From assembly GCA_045642465.1 (NCBI GenBank), contig JAZUIY010000015.1, forward strand, positions 186,001 to 250,000: a DNA stretch of 64,000 bases, in the 5' to 3' direction. The stretch is from RUG420 sp045642465 (GTDB lineage Bacteria > Bacillota > Clostridia > Oscillospirales > Acutalibacteraceae). The notes beneath the pieces were generated by a model. The model did not search any database. It saw only the letters and a program-made list of their open reading frames with translations, and was not told the origin of the DNA. Shown piece after piece: positions 49,593 to 58,276 of the stretch. Position 1 is the stretch's first letter; every line of letters starts with the position of its first letter. The translations under genes and the position numbers were made by a program.

Positions 49593-50225
49593 ATGCAGAA
49601 AGGTCTTATCGGTAAGAAAATCGGTATGACTCAGCTCTTCGACGAATCCGGCAAAGTAATTCCGGTAACCGTAGTAGAAGCTGGTCCATGTGCAGTTGTC
49701 CTGAAGAAGACCGTAGAAAATGACGGCTACAACGCTGTTCAGCTCGGTTTCGGTGACGTAAAGGCACAGAGAGTCAACAAGCCAATGAAGGGTCAGTTTG
49801 ACAAGGCTAATGTTGCTCCAAAGAAAGTTTTGAAAGAATTCAGACTTGATGACTGTGACGCTCTCAACGTAGGCGACATCCTCAAGGCTGACACATTCGC
49901 AATCGGTGACAAAGTTGATGTCATCGGTACCAGCAAGGGTAAAGGGACTGCCGGCGCCATCAAGCGTTGGAACTTCAGCCGCCTGAAAGAATCCCACGGT
50001 ACCGGTCCTAACGCAAGACACGCAGGTTCCCTGGGCGCTTGCTCCGACCCATCCCGTGTATTCAAGGGAAAGAAACTCGCTGGTCACCTTGGTTCTGAAC
50101 GCGTAACCATCCAGAATCAGGAAATCGTAAAGGTAGACGTTGAAAACAACCTCATCGCCATTAAGGGTGCCATTCCTGGCCCAAGAGGCGGCATTGTTGT
50201 TATCAAGGATACCGTAAAAGCATAA
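49593..50225 (+). CDS. rplC: 50S ribosomal protein L3
   Basis: 210 aa. L3 is an early-assembly protein reaching the peptidyl transferase centre. MQKGLIGKKIGMTQLF and the central GTSKGKGTAGAIKRW and HRxHG-like SHGTGPNARHAGS segments identify it. TTAGGAGG precedes the ATG. It is followed by rplD at 16 bp. Confidence 0.98.
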   Translation: MQKGLIGKKIGMTQLFDESGKVIPVTVVEAGPCAVVLKKTVENDGYNAVQLGFGDVKAQRVNKPMKGQFDKANVAPKKVLKEFRLDDCDALNVGDILKADTFAIGDKVDVIGTSKGKGTAGAIKRWNFSRLKESHGTGPNARHAGSLGACSDPSRVFKGKKLAGHLGSERVTIQNQEIVKVDVENNLIAIKGAIPGPRGGIVVIKDTVKA

Positions 50226-50241
50226 GAAGGAGGAGTAAGAC

Positions 50242-50865
50242 ATGCCTAGCGTAGCAGTTTATAGCAAAGCCGGTAAGAAAACTGGCACTATGGATTTGAA
50301 CGACAGCATCTTCGGTATTGAACCAAACATGTCCGCAGTTCATCTCGTAGTTGTTAACTATCTGGCTCATCAGCGTCAGGGTACACAGTCTACCCTCACC
50401 CGCGCAGAAGTATCTGGCGGTGGACGTAAGCCTTGGAGACAGAAGGGCACAGGTCGTGCTCGTCAGGGTTCCACCAGAGCTCCACAGTGGAGACACGGCG
50501 GTATTGCCCTTGGTCCAAAGCCTCGCACTTACGGTTTTGACGTAAATAAAAAAGTAAAGAAGCTTGCCATGAAGTCCGTTCTTTCTGACAAGGTTGCCAA
50601 CGAAGCTTTCCAGATCGTTGACAAACTGGAACTGAAAGAAATCAAGACCAAGGATATGGTTAAGGTTCTTAACGCTCTCGGTGCTGCTAAGAAGACTCTC
50701 ATCATCACCGCAGAAAAAGACGAAATCATCTACAAGAGCGCAAGAAACATTGCCGGCGTTAAAGTAGCTCCGGTAAATGCCATCAGCGTTTATGACCTGG
50801 TAAACAGCAACAAGGTAGTTATTGCCAAGGAAGCTGTTGCTAAACTTGAGGAGGTATATGCATGA
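50242..50865 (+). CDS. rplD: 50S ribosomal protein L4
   Basis: 207 aa. L4 lines the peptide exit tunnel through its extended loop (GGGRKPWRQKGTGRARQGS, about 49-67) and in some bacteria represses the S10 operon. RBS AAGGAGGAG. It overlaps rplW by 4 bp (ATGA), so the two are translationally coupled. Confidence 0.98.
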   Translation: MPSVAVYSKAGKKTGTMDLNDSIFGIEPNMSAVHLVVVNYLAHQRQGTQSTLTRAEVSGGGRKPWRQKGTGRARQGSTRAPQWRHGGIALGPKPRTYGFDVNKKVKKLAMKSVLSDKVANEAFQIVDKLELKEIKTKDMVKVLNALGAAKKTLIITAEKDEIIYKSARNIAGVKVAPVNAISVYDLVNSNKVVIAKEAVAKLEEVYA

Positions 50866-51158
50866 GCAAAGTAGCACAGGATATTATCCTCAAACCAATT
50901 ATCACCGAAGCTAGCATGGAAAACACTGCACTGAAGAAGTACACCTTCAAAGTTGCAAAAGATGCTAACAAGATTGAAATCAAGAAAGCAGTTGAAGAAC
51001 TGTTCGGCGTAGAAGTTCTGAAGGTTAACACCATGAACGTTCGCGGACAGATGCGTAGACGCGGCCGTGCTGTTGGCTACACTGCTTCTTGGAAGAAAGC
51101 TATCGTAACCCTTACCGAAGACTCCAAGACCATCGAGTTCTTCGAAGGCATGATGTAA
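50862..51158 (+). CDS. rplW: 50S ribosomal protein L23
   Basis: 98 aa. L23 lies at the tunnel exit and docks trigger factor and SRP. ILKPIITEAS at the N-terminus and VNTMNVRGQMRRRGRAVGYT in the middle are typical. The start is inside the end of rplD with GAGGAGG upstream. Confidence 0.98.
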   Translation: MSKVAQDIILKPIITEASMENTALKKYTFKVAKDANKIEIKKAVEELFGVEVLKVNTMNVRGQMRRRGRAVGYTASWKKAIVTLTEDSKTIEFFEGMM

Positions 51159-51175
51159 GTTAGGAGTGTGACATA

Positions 51176-52009
51176 ATGGCAATTAGAGTTATTAAGCCGT
51201 CCACCAACGGCACAAGAAACATGTCCGTTACTGATTACTCCAATCTTTCCAAGGTTGCTCCTGAAAGAAGCCTCCTGGAACCGCTTTCTAAGAAAGCCGG
51301 CCGTAACAGTTACGGTAGAATTACTGTTCGTCATCGTGGCGGCGGTAACCGTAGAAAATATCGTGTCATCGACTTCAAGAGACAGAAGTTTGATGTTCCA
51401 GCAAAAGTACTTACTTTGGAATACGATCCAAACCGTTCTGCCAACATCGCTCTCATCGAATATGAAGACGGCGTAAAGAACTACATTCTTGCTCCTGTTG
51501 GCCTGAAGGTTGGCGACACCGTTGAAGCCGGTCCAAATGCCGACATCAAGCCTGGTAATGCCCTTCCAATGGCAAACATTCCTGTAGGTACCTTCATTCA
51601 CAACGTAGAACTTTATCCGGGCCGCGGCGGTCAGTTCGCAAGAGCTGCTGGTAACGCTGCACAGCTTATGGCTAAGGAAAACGGCAAAGCCCTTCTCCGT
51701 ATGCCATCCGGTGAACTTCGTAACGTTCCTGTTGACTGCATGGCTACTATCGGCCAGGTAGGCAACACTGACCATGAAAACGTTAAGCTTGGTAAAGCAG
51801 GCCGTACCCGTCACCTTGGCGTTCGTCCAACCGTTCGTGGTTCCGTAATGAACCCTAACGACCATCCACACGGTGGTGGTGAAGGTAAGTCCCCAATCGG
51901 TCGTCCAGGCCCAGTTACCCCATGGGGTAAGCCAGCACTTGGTTACAAGACCCGCAAGCATAACAAGAAGTCCGATAAGCAGATCGTAAGACGTCGCAAC
52001 GGCAAATAA
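51176..52009 (+). CDS. rplB: 50S ribosomal protein L2
   Basis: 277 aa. L2 is needed for subunit joining and peptidyl transfer. AIRVIKPSTNGTRNMSV at the start and the conserved VRGSVMNPNDHPHGGGEG loop (about 223-240) with its essential His are present. RBS TTAGGAG. rpsS follows at 21 bp. Confidence 0.98.
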   Translation: MAIRVIKPSTNGTRNMSVTDYSNLSKVAPERSLLEPLSKKAGRNSYGRITVRHRGGGNRRKYRVIDFKRQKFDVPAKVLTLEYDPNRSANIALIEYEDGVKNYILAPVGLKVGDTVEAGPNADIKPGNALPMANIPVGTFIHNVELYPGRGGQFARAAGNAAQLMAKENGKALLRMPSGELRNVPVDCMATIGQVGNTDHENVKLGKAGRTRHLGVRPTVRGSVMNPNDHPHGGGEGKSPIGRPGPVTPWGKPALGYKTRKHNKKSDKQIVRRRNGK

Positions 52010-52030
52010 TCGTGAAAGGAGTTATGCATC

Positions 52031-52306
52031 ATGAGTAGATCTTTAAAGAAAGGCCCATACGTTGAGCCAAAACTTCTCGCAAGAGTACAGAAGATGAACG
52101 AAAACGGCGAAAAGATCGTTTTGAAGACCTGGAGCCGCTCTTCCACCATTTTCCCAGATTTCGTTGGTCATACCTTCGCAGTTCACGACGGACGTAAGCA
52201 CGTACCGGTTTATGTTACTGAGGACATGGTAGGACACAAACTTGGTGAATTCGCACCAACAAGAACATATAGGGGTCACGCAGGCTCCAAGACATCTGGT
52301 AAGTAA
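52031..52306 (+). CDS. rpsS: 30S ribosomal protein S19
   Basis: 91 aa. S19 in the 30S head contacts the A-site tRNA and pairs with S13. MSRSLKKGPYVEPKLL and the PDFVGHTFAVHDGRKHVPV stretch are diagnostic. RBS AAAGGAG. rplV starts 14 bp after its stop. Confidence 0.98.
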   Translation: MSRSLKKGPYVEPKLLARVQKMNENGEKIVLKTWSRSSTIFPDFVGHTFAVHDGRKHVPVYVTEDMVGHKLGEFAPTRTYRGHAGSKTSGK

Positions 52307-52320
52307 GGAGGGTGTAGAAA

Positions 52321-52653
52321 ATGGAAGCAATTGCAAAGGTTACATTCGTAAGAATCGCACCTCGCAAGGTTAAGATCGTTCTCGACCTTATCCGCAACCA
52401 GCCAGCTGACAAGGCTATGGCTATTCTCAAGAACACCCCGAAAGCTGCTACCGAAGTTCTTGAGAAACTGTTGAAATCCGCAATGGCAAACGCTGAAGTA
52501 AAGGGCATGGACATCAGCAAGCTCTATGTTGCTGAATGCTTTGCAAATCAGGGACCAACCCTTAAGCGTATGAGACCGAGAGCTCAGGGTCGTGCATATG
52601 GTATCGATAAAAAGACATCCAATATCACTATCGTGCTCAAGGAAGCAGAATAA
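52321..52653 (+). CDS. rplV: 50S ribosomal protein L22
   Basis: 110 aa. L22 spans the 50S and lines the exit tunnel with its beta hairpin (GPTLKRMRPRAQGRA, about 79-93), the site where macrolide-resistance changes occur in other bacteria; nothing unusual is seen here. RBS AAGGAGGG. Confidence 0.98.
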   Translation: MEAIAKVTFVRIAPRKVKIVLDLIRNQPADKAMAILKNTPKAATEVLEKLLKSAMANAEVKGMDISKLYVAECFANQGPTLKRMRPRAQGRAYGIDKKTSNITIVLKEAE

Positions 52654-52673
52654 TTAAGGAGGAGGTTAAAACA

Positions 52674-53345
52674 ATGGGACAGAAAGTTAACCCAACCGGA
52701 TTCAGAATCGGCGTTATCAAAGACTGGGAATCTCGCTGGTATGCAGATAAAAAAGACTTTGGTAACACTCTTGTAGAAGACTACAATCTCAGAAAATACC
52801 TTCTCGAGACTCTGAAGCCAGCAGGCGTGCCAAAAGTTGAAATTGAACGTGACGCTAAGCGCGTTCGCATTAATATCCACTGCGCTAAGCCGGGTATCGT
52901 AATCGGTCGTGGCGGTGCTGAAATCGAAAAGCTCAAAGCTGTATGTGAAAAGAAACTTGGTAAACCAGTTTCCATCAACATCATCGAAATCAAGCAGCCG
53001 GACCTGGACGCTCAGCTTGTAGCAGAAAACATCGCTGCACAGCTTGAAAGACGTATCTCTTACAGAAGAGCTACCAAGCAGGCAATCGGCAGAACCATGA
53101 GACTCGGTGCTAAGGGTATCAAGGTTCAGTGTGGCGGCCGTCTCGGCGGTGCCGAAATCGCTCGTTCCGAAAGCTATCATGAAGGAACCATCCCACTTCA
53201 GACAATCCGTGCCGACATTGACTACGGTTTTGCTGAAGCACACACCACCTACGGTGTTGTTGGTGTAAAAGTATGGATCTACAACGGTGAAGTACTTCAT
53301 TCCACCAAGAAAATCGGCGGTAAAAAGGAAGGGGGCAACAAATAA
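52674..53345 (+). CDS. rpsC: 30S ribosomal protein S3
   Basis: 223 aa. S3 has an N-terminal KH domain (IVIGRGGAEIEKLK, about 76-89) and a C-terminal domain that helps form the mRNA entry helicase site. MGQKVNPTGFRIG at the start is standard. RBS AAGGAGGAGG. The stop overlaps the rplP start by one base (TAATG). Confidence 0.98.
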   Translation: MGQKVNPTGFRIGVIKDWESRWYADKKDFGNTLVEDYNLRKYLLETLKPAGVPKVEIERDAKRVRINIHCAKPGIVIGRGGAEIEKLKAVCEKKLGKPVSINIIEIKQPDLDAQLVAENIAAQLERRISYRRATKQAIGRTMRLGAKGIKVQCGGRLGGAEIARSESYHEGTIPLQTIRADIDYGFAEAHTTYGVVGVKVWIYNGEVLHSTKKIGGKKEGGNK

Positions 53346-53764
53346 TGCTGATGCCAAAAAGAGTTAAGCACAGAAAGCAGCAGCGTGGTCGTATGACCGG
53401 TAAGGCATTACGTGGTAATACCGTTACTTATGGTCAGTATGGTCTTGTTGCTCTTGAACCGGCATGGATCACCTCTGCTCAGATTGAAGCAGCCCGTGTC
53501 GCCATGACCCGTTACATCAAACGTGGCGGTCAGGTTTGGATCAAGATCTTCCCTGATAAGCCAATCACCAAGACTCCTGCTGAAACCCGTATGGGTAAAG
53601 GTAAGGGTGCTGTAGAATATTGGGTAGCTGTTGTTAAGCCAGGCCGCGTAATGTTCGAGCTTGCCGGTGTTCCGGAAGAAACCGCTCGTGAAGCTATGCG
53701 TCTTGCTGCTAACAAACTTCCAATCAAATGCAAGTTCGTAGTGAAAGAGGAGGGTGAACAGTAA
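53345..53764 (+). CDS. rplP: 50S ribosomal protein L16
   Basis: 139 aa. L16 organises the A-site finger and tRNA binding. MLMPKRVKHRKQQRGRM and the KPxTKTPAETRMGKGKG segment are typical. GAAGGGGG lies ahead inside rpsC. It overlaps rpsC and rpmC by one base each, so the trio is translated in series. Confidence 0.98.
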   Translation: MLMPKRVKHRKQQRGRMTGKALRGNTVTYGQYGLVALEPAWITSAQIEAARVAMTRYIKRGGQVWIKIFPDKPITKTPAETRMGKGKGAVEYWVAVVKPGRVMFELAGVPEETAREAMRLAANKLPIKCKFVVKEEGEQ

Positions 53765-53967
53765 TGAAAGCATCTGAACTGAAAGCACTGTCCGCCGCTG
53801 AACTCGATGCAAAACTTGCAGAGCTCAAAGACGAACTCTTCAAACTCCGTTTTCAGCAGGCAATCAACCAGCTTGAAAACCCGTCCCGCATTAGTGCTGT
53901 TAAGAAGGACATCGCTAGAATCAAAACCATTCAGCGCGATGTAGAACTTCACGGCACCGAAGCCTAA
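53764..53967 (+). CDS. rpmC: 50S ribosomal protein L29
   Basis: 67 aa, a two-helix protein near the tunnel exit. MKASELKALSAAELDAKLAEL and KLRFQQAINQLENPSRI identify it. GAGGAGGG precedes the ATG within rplP. Confidence 0.97.
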   Translation: MKASELKALSAAELDAKLAELKDELFKLRFQQAINQLENPSRISAVKKDIARIKTIQRDVELHGTEA

Positions 53968-53987
53968 GGAAAGAGAGGTTTTAAAGC

Positions 53988-54245
53988 ATGAGTGAAAGAA
54001 ATCTTAGAAAAACTCAGGTCGGCATTGTAACCAGCGACAAAATGGATAAAACCGTCGTTGTTTCCATTAAAGACAGAGTTAAACATCCACTTTACAACAA
54101 GATTGTAAATCGCACCGTAAAGATTAAGGCCCATGACGAAAACAATGAATGTCACGTAGGTGACCGCGTTATGATCATGGAAACCCGTCCAATCTCCAAG
54201 GATAAGAGATGGCGTGTTGCCGAAATCATCGAAAAGGCTAAATAA
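53988..54245 (+). CDS. rpsQ: 30S ribosomal protein S17
   Basis: 85 aa, OB-fold primary binder of 16S rRNA. RNLRKTQVGIVTSDKMDKTVVV at residues 4-25 is the family core. RBS AGAGAGG. It is followed by rplN at 12 bp. Confidence 0.97.
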   Translation: MSERNLRKTQVGIVTSDKMDKTVVVSIKDRVKHPLYNKIVNRTVKIKAHDENNECHVGDRVMIMETRPISKDKRWRVAEIIEKAK

Positions 54246-54257
54246 GGAGGAATCACT

Positions 54258-54626
54258 GTGGTACAACAGCAGACACTTCTCAAGGTTGCCGACAACTCTG
54301 GTGCAAAAGAAATTATGTGCATCCGTGTACTCGGTGGTACCGGCAGAAGATACGCTAACATTGGTGACGTCATTGTTGCATCCGTAAAGAAAGCAACACC
54401 CGGCGGAGCTGTTAAAAAAGGCGAAGTAGTAAAGGCAGTTGTAGTTAGAACCAAGAAGGGCGTTCGTCGTGATGACGGCACCTACATCCGTTTTGACGAA
54501 AATGCAGCCGTTATTATTAAGGAAGATAAGAGTCCAAAAGGAACCCGTATTTTTGGACCTGTAGCAAGAGAACTCAGAGCTAAGGACTTCACTAAGATCC
54601 TGTCCCTCGCTCCGGAAGTACTCTAA
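54258..54626 (+). CDS. rplN: 50S ribosomal protein L14
   Basis: 122 aa. L14 lies at the subunit interface and is the binding site of RsfS, whose gene is also in this window. VQQQTLLKVADNSGAKE begins just after a GTG start at 54258, with AAGGAGG upstream. The next codon after the start is GTA. Confidence 0.97.
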   Translation: MVQQQTLLKVADNSGAKEIMCIRVLGGTGRRYANIGDVIVASVKKATPGGAVKKGEVVKAVVVRTKKGVRRDDGTYIRFDENAAVIIKEDKSPKGTRIFGPVARELRAKDFTKILSLAPEVL

Positions 54627-54643
54627 TCTGGAGGTAAAAAAAT

Positions 54644-54961
54644 ATGAATAAAGTTCACGTAAAGACCGGCGATGAAGTTATCGTTATCAACGGTAAGTAC
54701 CGTGGTCAGAAGGGCAAGGTTTTAGCCGTTGCTCCTGCTGAAGGTAAGGTTATTGTTGAAGGCATCAACATCATCACCAAGCATGTTAAGCCAACTAGAA
54801 TGGGCGAAACCGGCGGCCTGGTAAAGGCTGAATCTGCTCTCTATGCAGATAAGGTACAGCTCGTTTGCCCGAAGTGCGGAAAGCCAACCCGCGTTGGTCA
54901 TGAAGGCACCGGCAAAGATAAAGTACGCGTTTGCAAAAAGTGCGGCGCAAAATTTGAATAA
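54644..54961 (+). CDS. rplX: 50S ribosomal protein L24
   Basis: 105 aa. A KOW motif (GDEVIVINGKYRGQKGKV, about 9-26) starts the protein, which initiates 50S assembly. The C-terminal part keeps two CxxC pairs (CPKC and CKKC), the zinc-binding form. RBS TGGAGG. Confidence 0.97.
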   Translation: MNKVHVKTGDEVIVINGKYRGQKGKVLAVAPAEGKVIVEGINIITKHVKPTRMGETGGLVKAESALYADKVQLVCPKCGKPTRVGHEGTGKDKVRVCKKCGAKFE

Positions 54962-54977
54962 GGGAGGGTAACACATA

Positions 54978-55517
54978 ATGGCTAGATTAAAAGAAAAGTA
55001 CATCAATGAAGTTGCTCCTGCTCTTATGGAAAAATTCGGTTATGAATCCGTAATGCAGATTCCAAAGCTCGACAAGATTGTAATCAACGTAGCTTGCGGC
55101 GAAGCAAAGGAAAACGTTAAGGTTATTGACTCTGTAGTTTCCGATTTGGAAATCATCACCGGTCAGAAGCCAGTTCTTTGTAAAGCTAAGAAATCTGTTG
55201 CAAACTTCAAACTCCGTGAAGGCATGGTTATCGGCGCAAAGGTTACTCTTCGTGGCGATAGAATGTATGAATTCCTGGATCGTTTCTTCAACTTGGCTCT
55301 GCCACGCGTAAGAGACTTCAGAGGTATCAATCCTGATTCTTTCGATGGCCGCGGTAACTATTCCCTGGGTATCAAAGAACAGTTGATCTTCCCGGAAATT
55401 GAGTACGACAAGGTTGACGCTATCCGTGGTATGGACATTTGTTTCGTTACCACTGCTGAAAAAGACGAAGAAGCAAGAGAGCTCCTCAGCTTGATGGGCG
55501 CTCCATTTGCTAGATAA
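54978..55517 (+). CDS. rplE: 50S ribosomal protein L5
   Basis: 179 aa. L5 binds 5S rRNA and contacts the P-site tRNA and S13. The core IPKLDKIVINVACGEA and FRGINPDSFDGRGNYSLGI are characteristic. RBS AAGGGAGGG. It is followed at 13 bp by rpsN. Confidence 0.98.
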   Translation: MARLKEKYINEVAPALMEKFGYESVMQIPKLDKIVINVACGEAKENVKVIDSVVSDLEIITGQKPVLCKAKKSVANFKLREGMVIGAKVTLRGDRMYEFLDRFFNLALPRVRDFRGINPDSFDGRGNYSLGIKEQLIFPEIEYDKVDAIRGMDICFVTTAEKDEEARELLSLMGAPFAR

Positions 55518-55530
55518 GGAGGAGAGAACT

Positions 55531-55716
55531 GTGGCAAAAACTTCTATGAAAGTAAAGGCAGCTAAGCCTGCTAAGTATTCTACTAGACAGTACAACAGAT
55601 GTAAGATCTGCGGCAGACCACATGCTTACCTCCGTAAATATGGAGTATGCCGTGTTTGCTTCAGAGAACTTGCTCATGCCGGCCAGATTCCTGGCGTAAA
55701 GAAAGCAAGTTGGTAA
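55531..55716 (+). CDS. rpsN: 30S ribosomal protein S14, zinc-binding type Z
   Basis: 61 aa from GTG 55531 (AAGGAGGAG upstream). CKICGRPHAYLRKYGVCRVC gives CxxC-x12-CxxC, the zinc-dependent short S14 form. No zinc-free paralogue is seen in this window. An upstream TTG-started frame would overlap rplE and is rejected. Confidence 0.97.
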   Translation: MAKTSMKVKAAKPAKYSTRQYNRCKICGRPHAYLRKYGVCRVCFRELAHAGQIPGVKKASW

Positions 55717-55750
55717 TTTCAGAGTAATAGCATAAGGAGGGTAACGAAAC

Positions 55751-56149
55751 ATGCAAATTACAGATTCCGTAGCAGATATGCTTACTAGAATTAGAAATGC
55801 AAATTCCGCAAAGCATGACACCGTAACAGTTCCCGCATCCAACATGAAGAAAGCTATTGCTCAGATTCTTGTGGATGAAGGATACATTAAAAGCTTCACC
55901 GTAACTGAAGACGGTAAGCAGGGCATCATTGAGATCACTCTCAAGTATGGTCCAAATAAATCTCAGGTTATTTCCGGTCTTAGAAGAGTTTCTAAGCCAG
56001 GTCTTCGTATCTACACCAGCTGCGAAGATATGCCAAAGGTAATGAAGGGTCTTGGCATTGCCATCCTTTCCACTCCTAAGGGCGTAATGACCGACAAAGA
56101 GGCTCGCAAGCAGAATGTTGGCGGCGAAGTCCTCGCATTCGTTTGGTAA
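55751..56149 (+). CDS. rpsH: 30S ribosomal protein S8
   Basis: 132 aa. S8 binds helix 21 of 16S rRNA; in E. coli it regulates the spc operon. ITDSVADMLTRIRNANSAKH and the end GGEVLAFVW are standard. RBS AAGGAGGG. Confidence 0.98.
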   Translation: MQITDSVADMLTRIRNANSAKHDTVTVPASNMKKAIAQILVDEGYIKSFTVTEDGKQGIIEITLKYGPNKSQVISGLRRVSKPGLRIYTSCEDMPKVMKGLGIAILSTPKGVMTDKEARKQNVGGEVLAFVW

Positions 56150-56163
56150 GGAGGAACAGTGCA

Positions 56164-56706
56164 ATGTCTCGAATTGGTAAAAAACCAATCGCTATTCCAG
56201 CTGGCGTTGAAGTAAAGCTGGACGGAAACACTGTTACCGTTAAGGGCCCTAAGGGCACTCTTACTCAGGCAGTGCATCCAAACATGGAAGTTAAGATTGA
56301 AGGCGCAGAAGTAACTGTTGCCCGTCCTGACGACCAGAAAGAAAACAGATCCCTTCACGGTCTCACTCGTTCTTTAATCGCTAACATGGTTGAAGGCGTT
56401 ACAGAAGGCTTTAAGAAGGAACTTGAAATCAACGGCGTTGGTTACCGTGCTCAGATGAACGGTAAAACCCTTGTTCTCACCATTGGTTATTCTCATCTTG
56501 TAAACATGGATATTCCAGAAGGTTTGACCTGTGAAGTTCCATCTCCAAACAAGATCATCATTTCCGGTGCAGACAAGCAGGCCGTAGGTCAGTTTGCAGC
56601 TGAAGTTCGCAAGAAGCGTCCACCAGAACCATATAAAGGTAAGGGTATTAAGTACGCTGACGAACACATTCGCCGCAAAGAAGGTAAAGCCGGTAAGGGC
56701 AAATAA
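56164..56706 (+). CDS. rplF: 50S ribosomal protein L6
   Basis: 180 aa, a duplicated fold near the sarcin-ricin loop. MSRIGKKPIAIPAGVEV and the end PPEPYKGKGIKYADEHIRRKEGK are typical. ATG 56164 with AAGGAGG upstream is used; an earlier GTG-type start at 56143 lies inside rpsH. Confidence 0.98.
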   Translation: MSRIGKKPIAIPAGVEVKLDGNTVTVKGPKGTLTQAVHPNMEVKIEGAEVTVARPDDQKENRSLHGLTRSLIANMVEGVTEGFKKELEINGVGYRAQMNGKTLVLTIGYSHLVNMDIPEGLTCEVPSPNKIIISGADKQAVGQFAAEVRKKRPPEPYKGKGIKYADEHIRRKEGKAGKGK

Positions 56707-56724
56707 TAAAAGGAGTGAATCGGA

Positions 56725-57084
56725 ATGGTATCTAAACAAGATGCAAATAAAGCACGTCTTAAACGTCATAAGAGAGTACGTGGAAAGATTTCCGGCACTG
56801 CCGAACGTCCTCGTCTCAGCGTTTACCGTTCTTTGAATAATATCTACGCACAGATCATTGATGACGTAGCTGGTAACACTCTTGTTGCTGCTTCTTCCAA
56901 TGAAAAGACTTTCAAAGATTACGGCGGAAACAAAGATGCCGCTCGCGAAGTTGGTAAAATCCTCGCAGAGCGCGCAGCAAAAAAGAATATTACAGAAGTA
57001 GTTTTTGACCGCGGCGGTTATGTATATGAAGGCCGTGTGGCAGAACTCGCTGAAGGTGCCCGTGAGGGTGGCCTTAAGTTCTAA
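56725..57084 (+). CDS. rplR: 50S ribosomal protein L18
   Basis: 119 aa, 5S rRNA binder. RLKRHKRVRGKISGTAERPRL near the start and FDRGGYVYEGRVAELAEGAREGGL at the end identify it. RBS AAAGGAG. Confidence 0.98.
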   Translation: MVSKQDANKARLKRHKRVRGKISGTAERPRLSVYRSLNNIYAQIIDDVAGNTLVAASSNEKTFKDYGGNKDAAREVGKILAERAAKKNITEVVFDRGGYVYEGRVAELAEGAREGGLKF

Positions 57085-57107
57085 TAACAGAAAGGAGAGG
57101 AATACTT

Positions 57108-57608
57108 TTGGCTAAGATTGATGCATCTAATTTAGAGCTTCAGGAACGCGTAATCACCATCAACCGTGTTTCCAAAACCGTTAAAGGTGGTCGAATTTAC
57201 AAGTTCGCAGCTCTTGTAGTAGTCGGAGACGGCAACGGAATCGTTGGCTTCGGTATTGGTAAGTCCGGCGAAGTTCCAGACGCAATCCGTAAGGGCATCG
57301 AAGATGCTAAGAAGAACTTGATTAAGGTTTCTCTGAAGGGTTCCACAATCCCTCACGAAGTAATCGGCAAGTTCGGCGCAGGCGTTGTTCTTCTGAAACC
57401 GGCTGCACCTGGTACCGGCGTTATCGCTGGTGGTCCTGTCCGTGCTGTTGTTGAAACAGTTGGTATTAAGGACATTCGTTCTAAGGCACTTCGTTCCAAC
57501 AACCCTTGCAACGTAGTTAGAGCAACTATTGATGGTTTGTCTCAGCTTCGTACTGCAGAAGAGGTTGCTGAAGTTCGCGGCAAGACCGTGAAAGAAATTT
57601 ACGACTAA
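57108..57608 (+). CDS. rpsE: 30S ribosomal protein S5
   Basis: 166 aa. S5 contributes to decoding accuracy and the mRNA entry channel. The dsRBD-like N-half (ERVITINRVSKTVKGG, FAALVVVGDGNGIVGFG) is typical. The start is TTG 57108, with AAAGGAGAGG 8-17 bp upstream and no ATG at a suitable place, the only TTG start accepted in this window. Confidence 0.97.
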   Translation: MAKIDASNLELQERVITINRVSKTVKGGRIYKFAALVVVGDGNGIVGFGIGKSGEVPDAIRKGIEDAKKNLIKVSLKGSTIPHEVIGKFGAGVVLLKPAAPGTGVIAGGPVRAVVETVGIKDIRSKALRSNNPCNVVRATIDGLSQLRTAEEVAEVRGKTVKEIYD

Positions 57609-57622
57609 GGAGGGCGGTTAAA

Positions 57623-57817
57623 ATGGCTAAAGCTAAAGTTGAAACCGTAAACGTTAAGCTTGTAAAGAGCTTGATTGGTTCCAAGAAAGACCAGATTGCT
57701 ACCGCATACTCTCTTGGTCTTCACAAAATTGGCGATGTTAGTGCTCAGCCTAACAACGCTGCAACTCAGGGTAAGATTTTCAAAATTTCTCACCTTGTAG
57801 AAGTTAGCGAAGATTAA
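57623..57817 (+). CDS. rpmD: 50S ribosomal protein L30
   Basis: 64 aa. VNVKLVKSLIGSKKDQIATAYSLGL is the family core. RBS AAGGAGGG. It lies between rpsE and rplO as usual. Confidence 0.97.
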   Translation: MAKAKVETVNVKLVKSLIGSKKDQIATAYSLGLHKIGDVSAQPNNAATQGKIFKISHLVEVSED

Positions 57818-57832
57818 TAGGAGGTGCAAAAC

Positions 57833-58276
57833 ATGGAACTGCACGAATTAAAACCTGCAGAAGGCTCCAAGCGCGCTGTTAAGCGTATCGGCCGTGGCCC
57901 GGCTTCCGGCCAGGGTAAGACTGCCGGTAAGGGTCATAAGGGTCAGAAAGCTAGATCCGGTTACTCCCAGCGCTTCGGATTCGAAGGTGGCCAGATGCCA
58001 CTCCAGAGACGTATTCCAAAGAGAGGTTTTAACAATATCTTCGCTAAGGAAATCGTCACTGTAAACGTTTCTGATCTTGAAAAGAAGTTCAACGACGGCG
58101 ACGTTGTTGATGCAGCAGCACTCATTGCAGCTGGTCTCATCAAGAAGGAAAAGGACGGCGTAAAAGTCCTTGGAAACGGTGAAATCACTAAGAAACTTGA
58201 AGTTAAGGTAAACGCTTACTCTGAATCTGCTAAAGCTAAGATCGAAGCAGCAGGCGGAAAGGCCGAGGTGATCTAA
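57833..58276 (+). CDS. rplO: 50S ribosomal protein L15
   Basis: 147 aa. MELHELKPAEGSKRAVKRIGRGP then GSGQGKTAGKGHKG-like (ASGQGKTAGKGHKG) and GFEGGQMPLQRRIPKRGF identify it. ATG 57833 has TAGGAGG upstream; a GTG at 57824 overlaps that RBS. The stop overlaps secY by one base. Confidence 0.97.
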   Translation: MELHELKPAEGSKRAVKRIGRGPASGQGKTAGKGHKGQKARSGYSQRFGFEGGQMPLQRRIPKRGFNNIFAKEIVTVNVSDLEKKFNDGDVVDAAALIAAGLIKKEKDGVKVLGNGEITKKLEVKVNAYSESAKAKIEAAGGKAEVI